Positions 57,544 through 64,000 of a stretch of DNA of 64,000 bases are shown here, piece after piece. Both the position numbers and the translations under genes were made by a program. Within the stretch, counting starts at the first letter, position 1. Every line of letters begins with the position of its first letter. The notes beneath the pieces are model-generated. The model was given only the letters and a program-made list of their open reading frames with translations. It did no database searches and was not told where the DNA came from. This DNA comes from Streptomyces sp. TG1A-8 (lineage in GTDB: Bacteria; Actinomycetota; Actinomycetes; Streptomycetales; Streptomycetaceae), in the NCBI RefSeq assembly GCF_030499535.1, contig NZ_JASTLB010000001.1:2356001-2420000 (forward strand). The letters run 5' to 3'.

Positions 57544-60407
57544 CTGCTTGCCTCCTCGGCTGTGCCCCCCGTGGCTTCTCCGGTGTGTGACGCGATCTCC
57601 GCTTCCACGTCCCGGTAACCGGCCTGGGCTCCCTTGCGGAAGCCGCCGAGCCTGCGGCGGAGGGCTTCCGCGTCCACGGAGCTGGTGCGCTGACGCGGGG
57701 TGTGGTCGGGTGCGGTAATCCTGGGGGTGCGCTTGGGAAGGCCCTTGCTGGTGACCGCCTCGGCCTCGCCTTCGGGGTCTTCGCCCGCCTGCGCACCACC
57801 CGTGCGGCTTTCGCCGTCGGATGCGGACGGTCCCCCCGGTACCCCTCCGCCGCCGACGGCCGCGCGGTCCGGGTGCGCCGCCGCCGGTTCCCCGGGCGGG
57901 GTGTCCGGGAGCAGGAGTTCCATCGTCGTCTCGGCGAAGGCCTCCAGCGGCTCCTTCGGGCGGGCCGGGGTGTGCGCCGTGTCCGGTGCGGTCTCGTCGG
58001 CCCGCACGTGTGCCTCGGCGGAGCCGGGCTCCGGCTCCGGTTCCCGGGTCCCCGGCCCGGTGTCCGTGTCCTGGCCCGCCCGCGGCGCGGTTTCCCGCGG
58101 CTCGGCCCGCTCCGCCTCGCGGACGGCCTTCTCCGCCAGCGTCACCAGCGGGTCGGTGCCGGTGTCCTTCGCACGGCCGTGCAGGACGTTGGAGTTGGCC
58201 TCGGCGTCGGCGCCGGGCAGGGAGAAGGTCTGGGTGGCCTCCGGGACCCCGGCCGGGGCGGGGGCCGTCGCCGCGGGGGCGTCGACGAGGAGGGAGCCGG
58301 GCAGGACGACGACCGCGGCCGTCCCGCCCTGCTTCTGCTCGCGCAACTGGACGCGGACGCCGTGCCGGTGGGCGAGGCGGGCCACGACGTACAGGCCGAG
58401 GCCGAGACCGTCCTCGCCCTCCTGGTCGTACGGCGACTCCGGCTCGAACTCGGCGAGGCGGGAGTTGAGGCGGTCCAGGCGGTCGCCGGTCATGCCGATG
58501 CCCTCGTCCTGGACGGAGAGCATGACCTCGCCGGACTCCAGCAGCCAGCCGGAGACCTCGACGGGCAGGTCCGGCGGGGAGAACGCGGTGGCGTTCTCCA
58601 GGAGTTCGGCGAGCAGGTGGGACAGGTCGTCGGCGGCGAAGCCGGCCACGTGGGCGTGCGGGGGCAGGGCCGCGATGCGGACGCGTTCGTAGCGTTCGAT
58701 CTCGCTGACCGCCGCGCGGACCACGTCGACCAGTGGGACCGGGCCCGGGTGCTGCTGGACGTGCTCGGTGCCGGCCAGCACGAGGAGGTTCTCGCTGTGA
58801 CGGCGCATGACCGTGGCGAAGTGGTCGAGCTTGAAGAGGGTCGACAGGCGGTCGGGGTCCTGCTCGCGCTCCTCCAGGCCCTCGATGACGGCGAGCTGGC
58901 GTTCGACCAGGCCCAGGGTGCGCAGGGCGAGGTTGACGAAGGTGGAGCCGATGCTGGTGCGCAGCCGCTCCAGCTGGGCGGCCGAGTCGGCCAGTTCGGC
59001 GCGCAGTTCCTCGCGGGCGTCGGCCATCCGCTGGCGCTGGCCGACCAGGTGCTTGCGGTCGGTCTCCAGGGTGCTCACGCGCTCGTGCAGGGCGACGGCG
59101 TGCGCGTGCAGGGCGTTGACGGACCGGACGACCTGGGCGAACTCGTCGTTGCGGCCGGTGAAGGCGATCGGCTCCTGGGCCGTGGGGTCCTCGGCCCCGG
59201 CCAGGCGCGCCGAGCCCCGGCGCAGCACCGACAGCGGCCGGGTCAGGGTGCGGGCCATGGCGGTGGCGATGCCCACGGCGACCAGCATCAGGGCGCCGAG
59301 GGCGGCGATCCGGATCTCCAGGGCGGTGACCTCGTCGTCCCGGAACCGGGCGAGGTCCTTGGTGCGGTGGTCGTACAGCGCGGACTCGGCTCCCCGCATC
59401 AGCTCGACGCGGGCGGACAGGGCCGCGTCCAGCTTCTTGGCGCTGGTCGCCAGGTCGTCGTCGGAGAGGACCGGCTGGTCGGTGAGGGCCGCGAGGTACT
59501 TGTCGGCGGAGTTCACCTCGGGACCGGTGACCGTCGAGTCGTAGGACTCCACGGCCGCCTTGGGGGCCGTCCCGCGGAAGTCGGCGAGGCTCGCGTCGGC
59601 GCGCAGGCGGGCCTGCTGGGCGGCGGCGGTCAGGGCGTCGCGCTGCTTGCGGTCGGCCTCGTCGGCCGCGGTGGTCGTGGTGGCCAGGCCGGTCAGCGGG
59701 TTGATCTCGGTCCGGGCGCTGGAGGGGATGCCCAGCGCGGCCAGCAGCAGGCCGCGGGCGGCGGCGGACTGCTGGACGGCGGTGTCCAGTTCGGCGAGCG
59801 CGTGGGCGCCGGAGTCGGTCCGCGAGGGAGCCCGGCCCCAGCCCCGGCTGCGCTCGGCCGCGGGCGCCGCCACGGCGAGGTCCTCGGCCAGCCGGTGCAG
59901 CTCGGTGATGGTCGCCGAGTACGCCTGGTGGGTCTGCAGCGCGTTCGTCCTGCCGGTGAGGGCGGCACGGCGGACGGCGGCGATGTCGTCGAGGTCGCCG
60001 CGCAGCCAGGACGGGGTACCGGTGTCGGCGCGCAGGTCCTCGACCTGGCGGTCGACGCGGGCGCTGCGCTGCTCGGAGGGCGCCTCGGACCTGGGGCGGC
60101 CGGCCGCGATGTAGGCGGTGACCTCGTCGCGCTCGTCCGCGAGGGAGTGGGCGAGCGCGAGCGCGTCCTGGGTGCGCGCGGCCAGGGTGACCAGGTTTTG
60201 CGCGTCGCTGACGTCCGCCGAGGCGGTGAGGAGCGCGGGCGCTCCTGCCGCGGCGATGGCCGCGGCCACCACGGCCACGGCGACGATCAGCCGGGTGCGC
60301 ACGTGGGTGGGACGGCCATTGCCCACCGGGGTCTGCTCGGCGTCCCCCTCGGGGGCCGTCTGCCTGCCTGTGCGCCGAGGCCGCTTCATCTGCACCGGTG
60401 CTCGCAT
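57540..60407 (-). CDS. cvnA: CvnA, NIT-HAMP histidine-kinase-like sensor
   Basis: The 955-residue sensor has a TM helix (about 38-62), a large extracellular nitrate/nitrite-sensing-like helical region, a second TM (about 365-388) and HAMP. A kinase-like HATPase_c domain follows: LAELLENATAFSPP is the N box, VQDEGIGM is G1 and DGLGLGLYVV is G2. The dimerisation region LDHFATVMRRHSENLLVL lacks a canonical phosphorylatable His. The C-terminal 270 residues are disordered and Pro/Glu/Ala-rich. The input signal is unknown. A second ATG six codons in is an alternative start. Confidence 0.94.
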   Translation of the reverse strand: MRAPVQMKRPRRTGRQTAPEGDAEQTPVGNGRPTHVRTRLIVAVAVVAAAIAAAGAPALLTASADVSDAQNLVTLAARTQDALALAHSLADERDEVTAYIAAGRPRSEAPSEQRSARVDRQVEDLRADTGTPSWLRGDLDDIAAVRRAALTGRTNALQTHQAYSATITELHRLAEDLAVAAPAAERSRGWGRAPSRTDSGAHALAELDTAVQQSAAARGLLLAALGIPSSARTEINPLTGLATTTTAADEADRKQRDALTAAAQQARLRADASLADFRGTAPKAAVESYDSTVTGPEVNSADKYLAALTDQPVLSDDDLATSAKKLDAALSARVELMRGAESALYDHRTKDLARFRDDEVTALEIRIAALGALMLVAVGIATAMARTLTRPLSVLRRGSARLAGAEDPTAQEPIAFTGRNDEFAQVVRSVNALHAHAVALHERVSTLETDRKHLVGQRQRMADAREELRAELADSAAQLERLRTSIGSTFVNLALRTLGLVERQLAVIEGLEEREQDPDRLSTLFKLDHFATVMRRHSENLLVLAGTEHVQQHPGPVPLVDVVRAAVSEIERYERVRIAALPPHAHVAGFAADDLSHLLAELLENATAFSPPDLPVEVSGWLLESGEVMLSVQDEGIGMTGDRLDRLNSRLAEFEPESPYDQEGEDGLGLGLYVVARLAHRHGVRVQLREQKQGGTAAVVVLPGSLLVDAPAATAPAPAGVPEATQTFSLPGADAEANSNVLHGRAKDTGTDPLVTLAEKAVREAERAEPRETAPRAGQDTDTGPGTREPEPEPGSAEAHVRADETAPDTAHTPARPKEPLEAFAETTMELLLPDTPPGEPAAAHPDRAAVGGGGVPGGPSASDGESRTGGAQAGEDPEGEAEAVTSKGLPKRTPRITAPDHTPRQRTSSVDAEALRRRLGGFRKGAQAGYRDVEAEIASHTGEATGGTAEEASS

Positions 60408-60779
60408 TCCTGAACTCGTCTACCCAAGGGGCCGGGTGGCGCCCCGTCGTCTCGGTGCCAAGTGGTGCGTACACCCGGTTCGTACGGTTCCCGACCCTCC
60501 CAGCGCCGGTGGGCAGTGGTCCCGCATCACCTGACCCGCCACCCGAAGGAGTGAACATCGGAGGGGAGTTGGCGGGCAAGTTCCCCCGGCGCGTGCCACG
60601 GCCGTGCGCAGCGGGCCGGTTGGACGCGCGCGGCAGGCTTTGGCAGTATTCGCCGCCACACCTTCCCGGAGCGTGCCATTTACCTCCAAATCAGGCGCCT
60701 GACCTGCGGGGCAGCGTCGATTCGGCGTTTCTTGGCGGCCTTTGGCGACGAGTGTGAAGGGCTCGTGCAGACTGGCCGA
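60408..60779. promoter_or_regulatory. Divergent region between cvnA and the PP2C-like gene
   Basis: These 372 bases hold the divergent promoters of the conservon and the phosphatase-like gene. A perfect 12-bp palindrome TCAGGCGCCTGA lies at 60691-60702, 78 bases before the plus-strand start. A GGAGGT followed by ATG after two bases on the minus strand (near 60679) is not accepted as a gene start. Confidence 0.45.
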
Positions 60780-61568
60780 ATGCGTACTGATCTCGTCTCG
60801 GAACCCGGTGACGCGGCACGCCCCAACGAGGACTTCGCCGGGGTCGGGCTACCCGCCTCCGGACAGGGCGGTTGCGTGATCTTGCTGGACGGAGTGACGC
60901 CCCCGCGGGACGGGGCGGGGTGTCTGCATTCCGTCCCCTGGTTCACGGCGCGGCTCGGTGGCGCGCTGACCGAACTGACCCTTTCCGGCCGGGATCTGGG
61001 GCTCCCGGAGATCCTCGCGCGGGCGATCGCCCGAACCGCCGACGCGCATTTAAACCTCTGTGAGCTTTCTCACCCGCGCACCCCGCAGGCGACCGTCGTC
61101 CTGGTCCGCTGGTCCGCCGAGACCCTGGAGTACCTGGTGCTGTCCGACTCGGCGCTGCTCCTGCGGTCCCCCGACGGCACGGTCACGCCGGTCCTGGACG
61201 ACCGCCTCGCCCGGCTGCCCCGGTCCGCCCTGGCCACGGACGCCCTGGTCGACGCCACCCTGCGCAACAAGGAGGACGGCTTCTTCACCGCCGCCGCCGA
61301 TCCCTCGGTGGCGGCCCGCGCGGTCACCGGCACCCTCGCGCGGCACGAGGTGGGCGCGCTGGTCGCGCTGACGGACGGCGCGGCCCGCTGGACGCAGACG
61401 TTCCGCGAGGGCGACTGGACGGCCCTGTTCGACGTGGTCGCCAAGGAGGGCGCCCGCTCCCTGGTCGAGCGGGTGCGCGAACGGGAGGCGGCGGACCGGC
61501 GGGAGCGGGTGTTCCTGGGCCGCGGCAAGACGCACGACGACGCGACGGTGGTGTACGTGGAGCTGTAG
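60780..61568 (+). CDS. PP2C-like phosphatase-fold protein
   Basis: This 262-residue protein follows the PP2C pattern for metal-binding acids: RPNEDFAGVG, ILLDGVTPP, LVALTDGAARW and THDDATVVYVEL. Spacing matches the small stand-alone form. It may dephosphorylate serine/threonine or take part in the switch of the divergent conservon; the second is inference. No clear ribosome binding site precedes the ATG, so it may be leaderless. Confidence 0.82.
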   Translation: MRTDLVSEPGDAARPNEDFAGVGLPASGQGGCVILLDGVTPPRDGAGCLHSVPWFTARLGGALTELTLSGRDLGLPEILARAIARTADAHLNLCELSHPRTPQATVVLVRWSAETLEYLVLSDSALLLRSPDGTVTPVLDDRLARLPRSALATDALVDATLRNKEDGFFTAAADPSVAARAVTGTLARHEVGALVALTDGAARWTQTFREGDWTALFDVVAKEGARSLVERVREREAADRRERVFLGRGKTHDDATVVYVEL

Positions 61569-61590
61569 GGCCGCCTGCCGGCGGACGGGC

Positions 61591-62082
61591 TCACTTCGCC
61601 ATGACAGCGTTCAGCTGGTGCAGCAGGCGTGCCAGTTCGGCGACCTCCCGGCGGTCCCAGTGGGCGAGCTGGCTGACGTAGCGGGCGCGGCGGGCCTCGC
61701 GGACCTTGCCGACCCGGCCGCGGCCCTCGTCGGTCAGGGTCACCAGCCAGGCGCGGCCGTCGGCCGGGTCGGGCTGGCGGGTGACCAGGCCCAGCTCCTC
61801 CAGGGCGCGCAGCTGACGGGACATGGTGGCCTTGCCGACGCCGACGTAGGCGGCGAGTTCGGTGGCGCGCTGGCCGCCCAGTTCGTCGAGGCGGACGAGC
61901 AGGCCGTAGGCGGAGGACTCCAGGTCGGGGTGGACCTCGCGGGCCATCTCGCCCTGGTTGGCCCGGGCCCGTCTGAGCAGTACGGTCAACTCGCGTTCCA
62001 GCGCCAGGAATTCCTGGTCCGCACCATGCGGCGCCAGCGGGCCGGTGCCGCCCCGCCCGTCGCCGTTCCCGTCCTCGCGCAC
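61591..62082 (-). CDS. MarR-family regulator
   Basis: This 163-residue winged-helix protein has SSAYGLLVRLDELGGQRATE followed by LAAYVGVGKATMSRQLRALE and LGLVTRQPDPADGRAW. The GTG at 62082 has AGGGG seven bases upstream; a longer reading to 62253 has no support. It is divergent from the lysozyme gene and convergent with the PP2C-like gene. Confidence 0.92.
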   Translation of the reverse strand: MREDGNGDGRGGTGPLAPHGADQEFLALERELTVLLRRARANQGEMAREVHPDLESSAYGLLVRLDELGGQRATELAAYVGVGKATMSRQLRALEELGLVTRQPDPADGRAWLVTLTDEGRGRVGKVREARRARYVSQLAHWDRREVAELARLLHQLNAVMAK

Positions 62083-62310
62083 GTCGGTACCCCTGATCGG
62101 TTTCGCGGTCCTGAAAGTTTTCGTCACACGCCCACGTTGCCGCAGCTCGCCCAGTATTTCGCAGGCGTAGACCAACGGCGGGCTCCGGACCCCCTTCCCA
62201 GGCCCGGGTCTACGTGCGTAGCGTCTTCGGCGGACCATGAATGGCATGCCCACGCCATTAGGTCAGCGGTCACCTCGCGGTCCCCCCACTCCCCCCCCGG
62301 AGGACACGTC

Positions 62311-63132
62311 ATGCGCGTGCACAGACCCGGTTCCCCCCACCCCCGCACCCTCGCCGTCCTCGCCACGGCCCTGCTCACCGCGCTCTGTCTCGCCCTGCCC
62401 CTCACCCGCGCCGAGGCCGCCGCCCCCGCCCGCGGCTCGGCGTCCATGGGCGCGGGCGTCCTCGCCCACGACGGCCGGAGCGGCACCCCCAAGAGCGCCG
62501 ACGCCACCCAGACCGAGGGCGTCGACGTCTCCGGCCACCAGGGCGACGTCGCCTGGTCCACGCTGTGGAACAGCGGGGTGCGCTGGGCGTACACGAAGGC
62601 CACGGAAGGCACGTACTACACCAACCCGTACTTCGCCCAGCAGTACAACGGCTCCTACAACGTCGGCATGATCCGCGGCGCCTACCACTTCGCCACCCCG
62701 GACACCACCAGCGGCGCCACCCAGGCCAACTACTTCGCCGACCACGGCGGCGGCTGGTCCCGCGACGGCAGGACGCTGCCCGGCGTGCTCGACATCGAGT
62801 GGAACCCGTACGGCGCCGCCTGCTACGGCAAGACGGCCGCCGGGATGGTCAGCTGGATCGCCGACTTCCTGAACACCTACAAGGCGCGCACCGGCCGCGA
62901 CGCCGTGATCTACACGGCCACCAGCTGGTGGACCCAGTGCACCGGCAACTACGGCGGCTTCGCCGCGACCAACCCGCTGTGGATCGCCCGCTACGCCTCC
63001 GACCCGGGGACGCTGCCGGCGGGATGGGGTTACTACACGATCTGGCAGTACACCTCCTCCGGCCCCACCGTCGGCGACCACGACAAGTTCAACGGGGCCC
63101 TGGACCGCGTCCAGGCCCTGGCCAACGGCTGA
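62311..63132 (+). CDS. Secreted GH25 lysozyme
   Basis: This 273-residue muramidase has a signal peptide (ends near AEAA). The GH25 barrel includes GVDVSGHQGDVAW with the first Asp, RWAYTKATEGTYY, and LPGVLDIEWNPYG with the catalytic Glu. The start ATG at 62311 follows GGAGG. It cleaves the MurNAc-GlcNAc bond of peptidoglycan. The 228-base gap to the MarR gene holds the divergent promoters. Confidence 0.95.
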   Translation: MRVHRPGSPHPRTLAVLATALLTALCLALPLTRAEAAAPARGSASMGAGVLAHDGRSGTPKSADATQTEGVDVSGHQGDVAWSTLWNSGVRWAYTKATEGTYYTNPYFAQQYNGSYNVGMIRGAYHFATPDTTSGATQANYFADHGGGWSRDGRTLPGVLDIEWNPYGAACYGKTAAGMVSWIADFLNTYKARTGRDAVIYTATSWWTQCTGNYGGFAATNPLWIARYASDPGTLPAGWGYYTIWQYTSSGPTVGDHDKFNGALDRVQALANG

Positions 63133-63254
63133 TCCCCCGCTGCGTGCGCGGCGGCCGTCCCCCGGGCGGCCGCCGTCCCGCGCTGCGTTGGTGCCCCACG
63201 CCGCCCCGGGCGGTGCCGGTCGGGGCCTGCCGGGCAAGGGCGGGATGAGCGGCG

Positions 63255-63558
63255 GTGGAGCGACAGTCGACGTACGTGGCCGTGGCCACGGCCACCATCG
63301 ACGAGCGGGACGTCGTGACCGGCTGGAGCGAAGGTGTCCGGCGGCTGCTCGGCCACGAACGCCCCCGGTGGTCGTCGGCCGGCCCGCCCGCGCGCTGCTC
63401 GCCGGCGACGCGGCGGCCCGGCGGGCCCCGACCGGGCGGAACCGGTGGAACGGCACCGTCCCGCCGCGCCACCTGGACGGCACACGGCTGGAAGCGGGCC
63501 CGCTCGTCCACCGCCGGACCCCGGACACCGGCGGCGCCGAACGGCTGGTGGTGAGCGC
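63255..63558 (+). pseudogene. PAS-domain remnant with a frameshift
   Basis: The start (GTG 63255) reads ATATIDERDVVTGWSEGVRRLL, a PAS sensor pattern seen at the start of SpoIIE-type phosphatases. Near 63365 the frame is lost in a run of five C. The continuation (VVVGRPARALLAGDAAAR, then VHRRTPDTGGAERLVVSAA) is readable in the next frame. One base missing in the run explains the shift. The phosphatase part is absent. The rest of 63133-63739 shows nothing further. Confidence 0.7.
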
Positions 63559-63739
63559 CGCCCGGCCCGGCCCCGGCCGCCCGGGGCGTCCCGCCGGAGG
63601 AGCGGGCGTCCCCGCGGTGCCCTTTCCCGCCGGCGGTCCTCCCGCGGCCCTGCCCCGGCCGGCCGGTCCCCGTGCGCGAAGACGGCGACGGCCCGGGCCT
63701 CCCTCACGGGGCCCGGGCCACGCCTCCCCGCGGCGTCCG

Positions 63740-64000
63740 TCACGCCGCCACGGGAACCTCCGGCGCCGCACCGCTCGTGGCGGGCGCGAGCGCCAGCTCC
63801 AGGACCTGGCGGACGTCGGTCACGGCGTGGACGTCGAGCCCGTCCAGCACCTCGGCCGGGACGTCGTCCAGGTCGGGCTCGTTGCGCTTGGGGATGATCA
63901 CGGTGGTCACCCCGGCGCGGTGCGCGGCGAGCAGCTTCTGCTTCACGCCGCCGATGGGCAGCACCCGGCCGGTCAGCGAGACCTCTCCGGTCATCGCCAC
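63740..64000 (-). CDS. lon: ATP-dependent protease Lon, C-terminal part
   Basis: The last 86 residues of Lon are present, running off the right edge. MTGEVSLTGRVLPIGGVKQK carries the catalytic lysine (in GGVKQKLLAA), and IPKRNEPDLDDVP follows. The catalytic serine lies outside. Lon degrades misfolded proteins. The tail after DVRQVLELAL is Ala/Pro-rich. Confidence 0.97.
   Translation of the reverse strand: MAMTGEVSLTGRVLPIGGVKQKLLAAHRAGVTTVIIPKRNEPDLDDVPAEVLDGLDVHAVTDVRQVLELALAPATSGAAPEVPVAA

Noticed and set aside
60527..60679. 50-codon minus-strand frame starting ATGGCACGC after GGAGGT
   Set aside because: Spacing between GGAGGT and ATG is only two bases, composition is Arg/Pro-rich, and no family is recognised. 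It is probably leader sequence of cvnA.

Overview
The window is high-GC actinobacterial chromosome, almost certainly Streptomyces. Most third codon positions are G or C, GTG and TTG starts are common, and several genes are typical of the genus: a conservon (cvnABCD), a GAF-ANTAR protein, Ku, a DasR-type chitinase promoter, and a Rho with a long Arg/Asp/Gln-rich insert. From memory, not from a search, the order resembles the conserved core of the S. coelicolor chromosome from 3-hydroxybutyryl-CoA dehydrogenase to Lon.

Layout. 1-3641: start of a STAS-domain protein, 3-hydroxybutyryl-CoA dehydrogenase, and a three-gene cassette (small membrane protein, HTH/sigma-like fusion, Sel1-like protein). 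3633-6498: a TetR repressor divergent from a DrrAB-type ABC exporter, then a PduO-type cobalamin adenosyltransferase. 6565-8496: a secreted chitinase behind two dre-type operators. 8509-16891: the whole atpIBEFHAGDC operon plus a DUF2550 gene, all on the minus strand. 17170-25068: WecA-like transferase, glyA, a phosphatase-like protein without its nucleophilic cysteine, tsaC, prmC, prfA, rpmE and an LCP protein. 25485-35125: rho, thrB, thrC, hom, lysA, a frameshifted nrtL and a response regulator; this is the aspartate-family block.

35639-40496 is an accessory patch starting at tRNA-Arg(CCG). It holds an orphan protein, an internally deleted IS30-like element, a RHH/PIN toxin-antitoxin pair, a nuclease fragment and a helicase fragment joined head to head, and a DUF6083-like gene. 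No duplicated tRNA end was found, so integration at the tRNA is only a possibility.

40898-64000: a secreted protein, an alpha/beta hydrolase, a GAF-ANTAR regulator, a 30-residue membrane protein, Ku, a NERD protein, a secreted SH3-like protein, an FtsW/RodA-PBP2 pair, a proline-rich membrane protein, an AurF-like diiron protein with a TetR gene, an NlpC/P60-like protein without its catalytic cysteine, a StyA-like flavoprotein next to the conservon, a PP2C-like protein, a MarR regulator, a GH25 lysozyme, a PAS-domain remnant and the 3' end of lon.

The most unusual items are the HTH/sigma/Sel1 cassette, two enzyme-family proteins that have lost the catalytic cysteine, the conservon with an adjoining StyA-like flavoprotein, and the head-to-head helicase/nuclease scar. 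No CRISPR array, rRNA or complete prophage was seen.
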